Positions 28,276-36,545 of a DNA stretch of 64,000 nt are shown here, in pieces. Position 1 is the stretch's first letter. Every line of letters starts with the position of its first letter. A program made the translations under genes and the position numbers. A model generated the notes under the pieces. It was not told the origin of the DNA and made no database searches. It saw only the letters and a program-made list of their open reading frames with translations. Where the stretch lies: contig UBQW01000024.1 in the NCBI GenBank assembly GCA_900467745.1, positions 35,149 through 99,148 on the forward strand, written 5' to 3'. This stretch comes from Hyphomicrobiales bacterium. Its GTDB lineage: Bacteria; Pseudomonadota; Alphaproteobacteria; Rhizobiales; Rhizobiaceae.

Positions 28276-28962
28276 CTACTCCCCGCCCTCACCCACATCA
28301 CCACCAAACACCACCGTCTGCGGCCAGCGCAACAAGGCCGCCTCGCCCGCCTCGTTCAGCGCATAGACGCCCTTCCCCTGCCGGTCGAACCAGCCATAGA
28401 CATTGTCGAGCATTATCCGCCCCGCCTGCGGCGCCCATGTCTTCATGTCGCGCGGCCGCGCCAGCCCCTGCTGAAGCGCCGCAGCGCAAATCAGCGCCTG
28501 TTGCCGGTAGGCGGTCATGATCGGCGAGCGTGTGGCGCCGCCGAGCGCCGGGTCGCCCTGTCTTTTCCGGTGCTCCTTCACAAGTCGCGTCCGCCGCTTC
28601 GGGTTCGTCCTCGGCATCGGCGACACGGAGCTGACGATGATGCTGACCTCGCCGGTATCGGATATCCCGAGCATGCCGATCCCCATCCGCCGGCAGAGAT
28701 CGCGATAGCGCCTGTCCGCCTCGCGCCCCCGCCCCTTGGCCGAGATCCTTGCCGCGATCCAGACTTCATCGGCCATCGCCGCCCGGTCGACCGCCTGCAG
28801 GATGAGCTCGAGATTGAACGACATCTTCAACTCGCAAACGACCACGACCGGCGGCTCGCTTTCGCTCAAGCCCACGACATCGCAGCTCGCGACCTCCCCC
28901 TTCACGACATACCCCGCCGCCTCCAGAAAGGCCTTCACCGGCAGATAGAGCGCGGTCTCCAT
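28276..28962 (-). CDS. DUF2161 PD-(D/E)XK nuclease-like protein
   Basis: This 228-residue protein has a PD-(D/E)XK-type core at the N-terminus: Asp28 (SCDVVGL) and the ELK motif at 44-46 (VVVCELKMSF), followed by AVDRAAMADEVWIA. The C-terminal half (about 150-215) looks like a winged-helix region. DUF2161 is described as a putative phosphodiesterase or nuclease family of unknown target. It is preceded by a 97-codon-type small gene on the same strand only 8 bases away. Confidence 0.85.
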   Translation of the reverse strand: METALYLPVKAFLEAAGYVVKGEVASCDVVGLSESEPPVVVVCELKMSFNLELILQAVDRAAMADEVWIAARISAKGRGREADRRYRDLCRRMGIGMLGISDTGEVSIIVSSVSPMPRTNPKRRTRLVKEHRKRQGDPALGGATRSPIMTAYRQQALICAAALQQGLARPRDMKTWAPQAGRIMLDNVYGWFDRQGKGVYALNEAGEAALLRWPQTVVFGGDVGEGGE

Positions 28963-28970
28963 CGTAACGC

Positions 28971-29207
28971 TTACGGATTGAGATCGGCGATCTCGCCGAA
29001 CTGCGCGAGCAGCCGTGGAGACAGCATGTCGCCGGTCTCCTCGTCGACGGTGATCGCATAGGCCGCAACGCCCGCGAAGCGCTCCGACATGGCGGACGCG
29101 ATCTTCTCCGCGCTGATCGGGTTAGACGCCTGCCGCATCTCGCCCGGCACCAGCTTGCCGCGATTGCTGCGGTAAGGGATCACGATAAACTTTTCACCAG
29201 TGGACAC
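28971..29207 (-). CDS. Small conserved hypothetical protein
   Basis: The product is 78 residues if it starts at the GTG (V-STGEKFIVIPYRS); a TTG 57 bases upstream is the alternative and no ATG start is available near it. The sequence (GKLVPGEMRQASNPISAEKIASAMSERFAGVAAYAI, then VDEETGDM) is compact and soluble. I do not know a function. It sits 8 bases upstream of the DUF2161 gene and is probably co-transcribed. Confidence 0.65.
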   Translation of the reverse strand: MSTGEKFIVIPYRSNRGKLVPGEMRQASNPISAEKIASAMSERFAGVAAYAITVDEETGDMLSPRLLAQFGEIADLNP

Positions 29208-29302
29208 GCGCAGGATTCCCGATTGATCGTTCCTGAAACGTTCTGATTTGGGGACGGATGTCAATGGTATGGTTGGATGAAAGCATGGGTCGAGGCTGCA
29301 TT

Positions 29303-29461
29303 ACCCCCCTCTGCCCTGTCGGGCATCTCCCCCACAAGTGGGGAGATTGGCTGGGCGCGGCCATTCGCTCCGACATCAACGTTTGGATGGGGAGCAAACC
29401 ACGAGTCGATCTCCACCCTTGTGGGGGAGATGTCCGGCAGGACAGAGGGGGCATCACACCC
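29303..29461. repeat. Palindromic intergenic repeat, family B, copy 1
   Basis: This 159-base element lies in the 422-base gap before the GNAT gene. The left arm (CCCCCTCTGCCCTGTCGGGC, then ATCTCCCCCAC) and the right arm (GTGGGGGAGATGTCCGGCAG, then GACAGAGGGGG) are near-perfect reverse complements that could fold into a very long hairpin. GCAAACCGAGCCGCG follows at 29468-29482. Copy 2 at 30358-30515 has the same arms and outer flank with a different centre. Confidence 0.85.
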
Positions 29462-29629
29462 ACAGCCCTGGCAAACCGAGCCGCGCCCTTCCCAGCAGAC
29501 CACAAGTACCGGAAATTGAAGCGATCGAGATGATGGCATTGACCGGCAAACGGCTCTAAATTGAGTGAAAGTGCGTCGGACCAGTCCGCGTCCCGGATAC
29601 GCCCGCAACGCGACCAGGGAGAACCACCA

Positions 29630-30310
29630 GTGCCCCACAGCCTCGACCGTCCCGCCTGGAACGCGCTTCTGACCGTGCATGCCGATCTGGCCGAAGGCGG
29701 TCCGCTCGCGATGCGCTACCCCACCGCGATCGTCCCCTTCGCCGCCCCGCGCGACGATACGCCCGAGAGCCTGGCAGCGCTGGCGGCCCTCACGGCGCCG
29801 GGCGAAATCATGGCACTGGTCGAGGCCGGCCCGATCACCGTGCCTGATGGCCACGATGTGCTCATCGAAAGCACGCTCGTGCAGATGATCGGCGACCGCC
29901 CCTACGAACGCATCGACAACCCCAGTATCGTGCCGCTGACACCTGACGATGCCGAGGAGATGCTGGCGCTGGCGACGCTGACGAAACCCGGCCCCTTCAC
30001 GCTCGGCGCCCAGCGCCTCGGCACTTTCTGGGGCGTCAAGATCGACGGCCGCCTGGCGGCGATGGCCGGCCAGCGCATGCGCCACCCCGGCCTTTCCGAA
30101 CTGAGCGGCCTCTGCACCCACCCCGATTTCCAGAAACGCGGCCTCGGCACCCTCCTCTTCCGCTTCGTCGCCGGCGAGATTGCCGCGCGCGGTGAAGAGG
30201 TGTTCCTACACGCCTATGCGAGTAACACGGGGGCGATCGCGCTCTACGAGCAGCTGGGTTTCAGGCTGCGCAGCCGGATGAATGTGAAGATCGTGCAGCG
30301 GCGGGGGTGA
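29630..30310 (+). CDS. GNAT family N-acetyltransferase (FR47-like)
   Basis: The protein has 226 residues from the GTG preceded by AGGGAGA (29616-29622); an in-frame TTG 69 bases upstream lacks such a site. The acetyl-CoA motif is LCTHPDFQKRGLGTLLFRFV and the C-terminal NTGAIALYEQLGFRLRSRM is typical of the FR47-like group. The N-terminal half is a degenerate GNAT-like region. The substrate is unknown. The gene is bracketed by the two copies of repeat family B. Confidence 0.85.
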   Translation: MPHSLDRPAWNALLTVHADLAEGGPLAMRYPTAIVPFAAPRDDTPESLAALAALTAPGEIMALVEAGPITVPDGHDVLIESTLVQMIGDRPYERIDNPSIVPLTPDDAEEMLALATLTKPGPFTLGAQRLGTFWGVKIDGRLAAMAGQRMRHPGLSELSGLCTHPDFQKRGLGTLLFRFVAGEIAARGEEVFLHAYASNTGAIALYEQLGFRLRSRMNVKIVQRRG

Positions 30311-30357
30311 GGTTTTCGGGTGGGATTGGCGATGTTGCTGGCGTTGGCGCCAGGATT

Positions 30358-30515
30358 ACCCCCCTCTGCCCTGCCGGGCATCTCCCCCACAAGGGGGGAG
30401 ATCGGCCAGTGGTAAGATCTTCGCCAACCAATAAGCATGGAGCGAGCGGCCGCGTCTAGCCAATCTCCCCACCTGTGGGGGAGATGGCCGGCAGGCCAGA
30501 GGGGGTATCACACCC
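30358..30515. repeat. Palindromic intergenic repeat, family B, copy 2
   Basis: This 158-base element begins 47 bases after the GNAT stop. Its arms match copy 1 (CCCCCTCTGCCCTGCCGGGC with the complementary GGCCGGCAGGCCAGAGGGGG), and CTAGCAAACCGAGCC follows at 30523-30537. The central 55 bases differ from copy 1. It ends 42 bases from the trpE(G) stop. Confidence 0.85.
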
Positions 30516-30556
30516 ACCAATCTAGCAAACCGAGCCGCGACCGTTAGCAGCCGACC

Positions 30557-32746
30557 TCAAGCCGCCCGCGTCGCGCGCTTCCGCGACAGATGCGCGACCA
30601 CGTTCTCGATCATCCGCATGCCGGCGTCGCCGCCGAGCGTCATGATCGATTCCGGATGGAACTGCACGGCTGCGATCGGTTCCTTGGCGTGCTCGATGCC
30701 CATGATCGTGCCATCCTCGCTCTCCGCCGTGATGATGAAATCGCGCGGCAGGGTCGAAGGGTCGGCGAAGATCGAGTGGTAGCGGCCGACGGTGACTTCC
30801 TTGCCGAGGCCTGAAAACACCAGGCCCGGCTCCAGCACGCGGATGCGCGACGGCTTGCCGTGCATGGGAAGCGCCAGATGCCGCAGCTCGCCGCCATAGG
30901 CCTCGGCGATCGCCTGCAAGCCCAGGCAGACGCCGAAGATCGGCAGGTTGCGGGCCCGCGCCTTCTTGATCGTCGCCTTGCAGTCGAAATCCTTGGGGTT
31001 GCCAGGACCGGGCGACAGCACGACGAGATCCGGATCCAGCCGGTCGAAGATTTCTTCCGGCACCGGCGAGCGCACGGTCGAGACCTCGGCTCCGGTCTGG
31101 CGGAAATAGTTGGCCAGCGTATGCACGAAGCTGTCTTCGTGGTCGACGAGCAGGATCTTGACGCCCTTGCCCACAGTGGCGACGTCGCGGCTGGCCTTGG
31201 CCGTATTGCCGGCCTTGGCATCGCGGATGGCGGAGAGCATGGCGGACGCCTTCAGTTCGGTTTCGGCTTCTTCTTCCTCGGGGATGGAATCGTTCAGAAG
31301 CGTCGCCCCTGCCCTGACTTCCGCGATCCCGTCCTTGATGCGCACGGTGCGCAGCGTCAGCCCCGTGTTCATGTCGCCATTGAACCCGACCATGCCGATC
31401 GCGCCGCCATACCAGGCGCGCGGGCTCTTCTCGTGGCTCTCGATAAAGCGCATGGCCCACAGCTTCGGCGCACCGGTGACGGTAACCGCCCAGGCATGGC
31501 TGAGGAAGCCGTCGAACGCATCCATGTCGTCGCGCAGGCGTCCCTCGATATGATCGACCGTGTGGATGAGCCGCGAATACATCTCGATCTGCCGGCGGCC
31601 GATGACCTTGACCGAGCCCGGCTCGCAGACGCGTGATTTGTCGTTGCGATCGACGTCCGAGCACATGGTGAGCTCGGACTCATCCTTCTTCGAGTTCAGG
31701 AGCTTCAGGATCTGCTCCGAGTCCGCGATCGGATCGTCACCGCGCTTGATCGTCCCTGATATCGGGCAGGTCTCGATGCGCCGGCCGGAAACGCGCACGA
31801 ACATCTCCGGCGAAGCGCCGACCAGATATTCCTGGTTTCCAAGATTGATGAAGAAGGAATAGGGCGACGGGTTGATCGCCTTCAGACGCTTGGAAATATC
31901 AGAAGGCTTGCTGTCGCAGCGCTCCATGAACTTCTGCCCGGGCACGACCTCGAACAGGTCGCCCTTGCGGAAGCTCTCTTTCGCCTTGGTGACCAGCTCG
32001 GAATATTCGCCGGGGCGGTGATCGCTCTTCGGCGGAATGGTATCGGTGCGCTGGAACGGCTCGGCCGGAATATCGCCCGCCTTCCCCTCGGTGGTCAGGC
32101 CGCCCTTTTCGAAATCGTAGCGGTCGATCCAGGCCTTGGCCGAATAATTGTCGACGACCAGAATCTCATCCGGGAGATAGAGCACCATGTCGCGCTGGTC
32201 GGAAGGCCGTGTCAGCTTCAGGTTGATGGCATCGAACTGGAAGGCGAGATCGTAGCCGAAAGCACCGTAGAGCCCGAGGCTGGCATCGGCCTGCGAATAG
32301 AAGAGATCGGTAACAGCGCGCAGCACGGTGAAAACAGTCGGGATCTTCGAGCGCTCTTCTTCCGTAAACGCCCGGTCCGGCGCCTTCACGGTGAGATCGA
32401 GCCGCCGCTTGGTCGCCGCGCCGAGCTCCAGCTCGGAGATCGTCTTCAACCGCTCGGTAACAAAGCCGAGAATGACCTCGCCGCGCTCGTTATAGGCGTC
32501 GATCCAGACCTTGCGGCCGTTGCAGGAGATGCCGAGCGGCGGATCGACCACGGCCGTATCCCAGCGCGTATAACGGCCCGGATATTCGTAGTTCGACGAA
32601 AACACCGCCCCGCGGCGCTCGTCGAGCTTGTCGATATAGGAGGAGACCGCATCGGCATAAGGGATCGCCCGGCGCTGCCGCGTGACCGTGATGCCACCCT
32701 TGGTCTCGTAAATCTCCGCTCCGTCATCCCTGATGATCGTTACCAT
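30557..32746 (-). CDS. trpE(G): Anthranilate synthase, fused TrpE-TrpG
   Basis: This 729-residue fusion converts chorismate and glutamine to anthranilate, the first step of tryptophan synthesis. Residues about 1-500 are the synthase half ([46 protein letters not shown]). Residues about 530-729 are the glutaminase half with SPGPGNP, the nucleophile in FGVCLGLQA, and QFHPES. Such fusions are characteristic of rhizobia and some relatives. GGAGGG precedes the ATG. Expression is controlled by the leader and attenuator described at 32786-32904. Confidence 0.97.
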   Translation of the reverse strand: MVTIIRDDGAEIYETKGGITVTRQRRAIPYADAVSSYIDKLDERRGAVFSSNYEYPGRYTRWDTAVVDPPLGISCNGRKVWIDAYNERGEVILGFVTERLKTISELELGAATKRRLDLTVKAPDRAFTEEERSKIPTVFTVLRAVTDLFYSQADASLGLYGAFGYDLAFQFDAINLKLTRPSDQRDMVLYLPDEILVVDNYSAKAWIDRYDFEKGGLTTEGKAGDIPAEPFQRTDTIPPKSDHRPGEYSELVTKAKESFRKGDLFEVVPGQKFMERCDSKPSDISKRLKAINPSPYSFFINLGNQEYLVGASPEMFVRVSGRRIETCPISGTIKRGDDPIADSEQILKLLNSKKDESELTMCSDVDRNDKSRVCEPGSVKVIGRRQIEMYSRLIHTVDHIEGRLRDDMDAFDGFLSHAWAVTVTGAPKLWAMRFIESHEKSPRAWYGGAIGMVGFNGDMNTGLTLRTVRIKDGIAEVRAGATLLNDSIPEEEEAETELKASAMLSAIRDAKAGNTAKASRDVATVGKGVKILLVDHEDSFVHTLANYFRQTGAEVSTVRSPVPEEIFDRLDPDLVVLSPGPGNPKDFDCKATIKKARARNLPIFGVCLGLQAIAEAYGGELRHLALPMHGKPSRIRVLEPGLVFSGLGKEVTVGRYHSIFADPSTLPRDFIITAESEDGTIMGIEHAKEPIAAVQFHPESIMTLGGDAGMRMIENVVAHLSRKRATRAA

Positions 32747-32785
32747 TGCTTCCCTCCGTTATCGGCCCGGATGACAGGCGGCCTT

Positions 32786-32823
32786 AAAAACAAAAAAAGC
32801 CGCCTGGTGTTTTCCGGGCGGCT
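32786..32823 (-). terminator. trp attenuator terminator
   Basis: On the minus strand AGCCGCCCGG pairs with CCAGGCGGCT (one mismatch, 6-base loop) and is followed by TTTTTTTG and five more Ts. It stands 39 bases upstream of the trpE(G) start and 37 bases after the leader stop, the layout required for ribosome-controlled attenuation. Confidence 0.9.
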
Positions 32824-32859
32824 CATCGTCGTCTTTGGACACGATTGGTCGAGGCCGCC

Positions 32860-32904
32860 TTAGCGAGCCCACCACCAGATTGCGATGTTCAAGGACATGG
32901 TCAT
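32860..32904 (-). CDS. trpL: trp leader peptide TrpL
   Basis: This 14-codon ORF encodes MTMSLNIAIWWWAR with three consecutive TGG codons before the stop. Its length and ending match the known Sinorhizobium leader peptide. Charged tRNA-Trp supply would govern ribosome stalling at the WWW run and so the folding of the downstream terminator. There is no ribosome site upstream and the promoter lies very close, so translation is probably leaderless from the first ATG. Confidence 0.93.
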   Translation of the reverse strand: MTMSLNIAIWWWAR

Positions 32905-32913
32905 GGGCGGAAT

Positions 32914-32942
32914 TGTTAGCGTGAGATGAGAGAGAGCGCAAG
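32914..32942 (-). promoter_or_regulatory. Promoter of trpL-trpE(G)
   Basis: On the minus strand CTTGCG (32937-32942) and CTAACA (32914-32919) are separated by 17 bases, matching the rhizobial CTTGAC-N17-CTATAT consensus. The leader ATG begins 10 bases after the -10 element, consistent with transcription starting at or near the ATG. Confidence 0.75.
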
Positions 32943-32995
32943 AGGCGAATACGGCCACGAAAAAGGGCGACCCGGAGGCCGCCCTTTCGATTGGT

Positions 32996-35260
32996 TTAGA
33001 AGCGCTGGGTCAGCGAGATTTTGAAGGTGCGGCCCGGCTCGGAGTAGTAATCCTTCGTCGCGGCGGCCACCGTTGTGGTCTTCAGGTTGAGCGCATCGAA
33101 ATAGGTGCGATCGAAGACGTTGTAGACACCGGCATTAATCCGGAGGCCCTTCATCTGCTCGGGCTCCCACCATGCTGTCAGATCGACGATGCCGTAGCCC
33201 GGAGCCTTGAAAGTCGCGGTCGACTTGTCGGACACGCCAGCAACCCCCGTAAGCAACGCATCAACGCCCCACTGTTCGGCAGCGTAACCGACACCGATCG
33301 TCCCCTTCATCGGAGCGACGGAGTTTAGCTCCTTATTGGTGATCAGGTTCATGCCGCGGGTATAAGCAAAGCCGGCGCGAACATTGAAGCCGTTGGCAAA
33401 CTGCTTGTGAGCGCTCAGTTCCACACCTGAGATCTGCGCACGGGCAACGTTCTGGTAGCCGCTGATGTTGTTTCCGTAGTCAGCAGGATTGTAACCAATG
33501 GCCATCGCTTCAGCGGTGGTAAGGGCGCGAGTATCGATGAAGTTGCGGTAGCGATTGTAGAATGCGCTGACGGAGCCGCCGAAATCATCATCCCCAAACC
33601 TGGCGCCAATATCGAAGCCATTGCTCGTTTCAGGCTTAAGATCTGGGTTTCCGACGGAGAGATAGGTGCCGAGACCACCATATGTCAGGTAAAGCTCATT
33701 AGTGGTGGGCGCGCGAAACGCCATCGCCCATTGCGCGAACAGCGTGATGTCGTCGTTGACTTCGTATTCAGCCAGAAGCTTGGGCGAGAATGCACTATCC
33801 TGAGATCCTCGTGGCATGGACGGGCCAAGCGGACTATTCGTGTAGGCAGGTGTCTCCTGCGGGTCGCGATCGTACCAGTCGAAGCGAATACCTGGCGTCA
33901 GCGAGAAACCGCTGTTGCCGAAAGCCATGCGATCCTGTGCGAAAACGCTGAAGTCCTTGCTATCGACATCAGGCATATCCGACTGGTTGGTATGCAGATT
34001 GGAGCAAGCGGAATAGGTTGGTGCGGGGTACGGCGGCGACGCCGGGCACGAATCCACGCCAGCGGAATACTGTCCGGCCTGCGAAATGAAGGCGGTTGCT
34101 CCCAAAGTGAAGACATGATCGACCATTCCGGTCTTGAAACCGCTGTCAAAGTAGCCGTTAAAGCCAACACCGGAGTCGTCCATGCTGTTGCGGCGTACGA
34201 ACGTACCAGGCACGCTGGTGTAGCGGAATGCATCGTTGCCGATCATCCGTTCTTGCTTTTGCCAGTATAGTGACGCCTGCGCCGCATCGATGAGACCGTC
34301 CGTGCTTGGCGCTTCATACTCGTAATCGAGCGAAACGCGCGTGCGTTCATTGAGGTCCGTGCCGGAGTACTGGTTCTGACGGTAGGTTGTACCAGTCTGC
34401 CCTTGCTTCAGATTGGTATCCTTGTCGAAGCGGAAACGCTCGGCGGTGAAACCGAACGAATGGCCGGAATCGGTGTCCTGACGCAACTTGAACAGCATGT
34501 TGTACTGATCATAGTCGGCGGGGTTCGCCTTGGTTCGCGTCGAGCCGTAGGTGTCAACTGTGCCCTGATTCTGGCGCTCGTTGCCCTTCTTATAGCTGCC
34601 GAGGAACATGATCGAGGTGTTCTCGATCTTCTTGGCGACCGCTGCGCCATTGAACCAGCTGTGATCCGTGCTGTCATAGCCGCTGCCGACCTTGCCGCCC
34701 CAGTCCTTGCCCTCGCCGATCAGGTCGGCGGGCTCAAGCGTACGCAGCAGCAGGGCGCCGCCCATAGCGCCGCCGCCGATACGGCTCGAATCCGCGCCCT
34801 TAACGACATCAACTGTGGTCAGCGAGAAGAAATCGAAGCTGTCCGTGCCGCCACTGGTGCTGCGTGCACCATCCCTGAAATACGTAAGCGGAATGCCATC
34901 GACCAACGTCGCGACGCGATTGCCCTCGAGGCCGCGAATGTTGACCGTGTTGGTCGAGCGGTTGAAATTCACGCCCGGATCGATCGTACGGCCGAGATCC
35001 TCGATGCTGCGAACCTGCTTGGCTTCCAGCGTGCGTTCGTTCGTCTCGGTCGCGAGCGGCGTGTTTTCGGCATCGCCGGCGTTCACAACCCGCTTGCCCT
35101 TCACAACAATCTTCTGCAGCGTCGTGCCGTTTTCGTCCGTCTCGGCAGTAGCAGCCGGCGTCGTCGTCTGCGCGCTCTGCGCCAGCGCCTGCGAGACCGG
35201 ACCAGCGCAGACAAACGCCGCGCTCACCAAAAGCGCCGAGCGCCAATGTCGGATAACCAT
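32996..35260 (-). CDS. TonB-dependent haem/haemoglobin-type receptor
   Basis: This 754-residue outer-membrane receptor starts at the ATG preceded by GAGGGG. A signal peptide (to about SQALAQ) is followed by a plug domain (about 60-175) and a 22-strand barrel ending in Phe (SLTQRF). The FRAP and NPDL boxes (FRAPTTNELY; VGNPDLKPETS) point to the haem/haemoglobin receptor group. No hmu uptake genes are adjacent, so periplasmic transport must be encoded elsewhere. A candidate iron-regulatory site lies upstream. Confidence 0.9.
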   Translation of the reverse strand: MVIRHWRSALLVSAAFVCAGPVSQALAQSAQTTTPAATAETDENGTTLQKIVVKGKRVVNAGDAENTPLATETNERTLEAKQVRSIEDLGRTIDPGVNFNRSTNTVNIRGLEGNRVATLVDGIPLTYFRDGARSTSGGTDSFDFFSLTTVDVVKGADSSRIGGGAMGGALLLRTLEPADLIGEGKDWGGKVGSGYDSTDHSWFNGAAVAKKIENTSIMFLGSYKKGNERQNQGTVDTYGSTRTKANPADYDQYNMLFKLRQDTDSGHSFGFTAERFRFDKDTNLKQGQTGTTYRQNQYSGTDLNERTRVSLDYEYEAPSTDGLIDAAQASLYWQKQERMIGNDAFRYTSVPGTFVRRNSMDDSGVGFNGYFDSGFKTGMVDHVFTLGATAFISQAGQYSAGVDSCPASPPYPAPTYSACSNLHTNQSDMPDVDSKDFSVFAQDRMAFGNSGFSLTPGIRFDWYDRDPQETPAYTNSPLGPSMPRGSQDSAFSPKLLAEYEVNDDITLFAQWAMAFRAPTTNELYLTYGGLGTYLSVGNPDLKPETSNGFDIGARFGDDDFGGSVSAFYNRYRNFIDTRALTTAEAMAIGYNPADYGNNISGYQNVARAQISGVELSAHKQFANGFNVRAGFAYTRGMNLITNKELNSVAPMKGTIGVGYAAEQWGVDALLTGVAGVSDKSTATFKAPGYGIVDLTAWWEPEQMKGLRINAGVYNVFDRTYFDALNLKTTTVAAATKDYYSEPGRTFKISLTQRF

Positions 35261-35366
35261 AATCAACCCCTCAATGAAAAAAGTACCGGGCTGGCTGGTC
35301 TTCGCGCGTCCGCGCTTGGAGGGGCTGGCTAGGTGTTCAGGCGAATAATTCCGCCTTCTTCTTGCC

Positions 35367-35394
35367 GCATAAAAAACATGAGTATGGTTGTCAA
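35367..35394 (-). promoter_or_regulatory. Promoter of the TonB-dependent receptor
   Basis: On the minus strand a consensus TTGACA (35389-35394) and TTATGC (35367-35372) are 16 bases apart. The long 5' leader of about 100 bases before the receptor ATG contains no peptide I could identify. Confidence 0.5.
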
Positions 35395-35414
35395 TATATT
35401 CCGCCAAGATATCA

Positions 35415-35429
35415 TGATTTGAACAGTCA
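35415..35429. promoter_or_regulatory. Candidate RirA/IRO box
   Basis: TGATTTGAACAGTCA fits the TGA-N9-TCA iron-responsive operator bound by RirA in rhizobia. It lies 21 bases upstream of the -35 element of the receptor promoter. An adjacent perfect palindrome, TCATGTTTTCATGA (35427-35440), overlaps its end and may be part of the operator region or serve the divergent extensin-like gene. Confidence 0.45.
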
Positions 35430-35508
35430 TGTTTTCATGATGAAGATCAACGTTGCGAATTTGCAACGAAATCCGCCTCCAAACGTTGTTAACGCTGGGA
35501 CCGAAACG

Positions 35509-36471
35509 ATGGATGGATGCGTGAAGAAAACAGCCCATATCGCGACGGCATTCCTCTGCCTCATCATGTTGACCGGCGCGGGCCTGCCCGAGACCGGCCC
35601 CAAACCGGAAGTAAAACCAGGCGACAAACAGGTCGAACAGCAGGCTGACGCCCCCGCAAACGTCGATGTCGCGCCCAAGCCCCAGCCCAAACCGGAGACT
35701 AAGCCAGACGTCGCAGAACCCGACGCCGCCAGCCCCGATGTTCCAAAGCCGGACACGAAACCCGGCGAGAACACCTCGGACGGCGATAAACCTACCCCCT
35801 CCTCCGACACGACGATCAAGGACGCCGCCGCGCCCAAGCGCGAGGTGCAGGGCCCCAACCTTCCCGACAAGCAGACGCTCGAAGCCCAGCATCTGACGAT
35901 CGAACCGGAAAGCGATGCCGATCACTCCGAATGCGTCAAGGAGCTGCAGAGCCTCGGCGTCGTCTTCACCGATCTTGGCCGTATCGACGACGGCAACGGC
36001 TGCGGCATCGACAAGCCGATCAAGGTGACGGAAGCCCTGCCCGGCATCAAGCTCAAGCCGGATGGCGTCTTCCGCTGCCCGGTGGCGCTTGCCTTGGCGC
36101 GATGGATGAAGGGCACGGTGATCCCGGCAGCCGCCATTGCAGCGGCAGATCAGGGTCGCATCACCACCATCAATCAGGCCTCCTCCTATATCTGCCGCCT
36201 GCGCAACAGCGCCGAAACCGGCAAGATCTCGGAACACGCGCGCGGCAATGCGGTCGATATCGCAAGCTTCAGCTTCGAAAAGGGCGAGGATATCGCGGTC
36301 AAGCCGAGGCGCGAGGATTCGACCCTGATCGGCGCCTTCCAGCGCACCGTCAGCGCCGCCGGCTGCCTCTATTTCACGACGGTGCTCGACCCCGAAAGCG
36401 ACGCCGCCCACGAGACCCACTTCCATCTCGACGTGCTCGAGCGCAAGGGCGGATATCGCTATTGCCATTGA
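35509..36471 (+). CDS. Extensin-like C-terminal domain secreted protein
   Basis: This 320-residue protein has an N-terminal signal segment (IATAFLCLIMLTGAGLP), then about 85 residues of Pro/Lys/Glu/Asp-rich linker. The extensin-like C-terminal domain follows at about 130-318 (CGIDKPIKV, FRCPVALALARWM, SEHARGNAVDIASF, HETHFHLDVLERKGGYRYCH). The SEHxxGxAxD and HxHxD arrangements suggest a metal site like that of peptidoglycan-related peptidases. It probably acts on the cell wall. A GTG 12 bases downstream of the chosen ATG is an alternative start. Confidence 0.87.
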   Translation: MDGCVKKTAHIATAFLCLIMLTGAGLPETGPKPEVKPGDKQVEQQADAPANVDVAPKPQPKPETKPDVAEPDAASPDVPKPDTKPGENTSDGDKPTPSSDTTIKDAAAPKREVQGPNLPDKQTLEAQHLTIEPESDADHSECVKELQSLGVVFTDLGRIDDGNGCGIDKPIKVTEALPGIKLKPDGVFRCPVALALARWMKGTVIPAAAIAAADQGRITTINQASSYICRLRNSAETGKISEHARGNAVDIASFSFEKGEDIAVKPRREDSTLIGAFQRTVSAAGCLYFTTVLDPESDAAHETHFHLDVLERKGGYRYCH

Positions 36472-36545
36472 ATATGGCAGTAGCGTCAGCGGCTTGTGGC
36501 GACTGGGTGAATCGGAAACAGAGCCTCTTGAAGCGATCTAGGAAG

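Larger units (their letters stand above)
32786..32904 (-). ncRNA. trp leader RNA (rnTrpL-like) with attenuator
   Basis: The leader transcript covers the trpL peptide ORF and ends at an intrinsic terminator before trpE(G). In Sinorhizobium the released leader RNA is reported to act also as a trans-acting small RNA; whether this one does is inference from homology. Boundaries are set by the ATG (likely a leaderless start) and the end of the T-run. Confidence 0.75.

Noticed and set aside
35261..35440. An Irr (ICE) box upstream of the haem-type receptor
   Set aside because: No TTTAGAA-N-TTCTAAA-like sequence was seen; only the TGA-N9-TCA candidate was kept.
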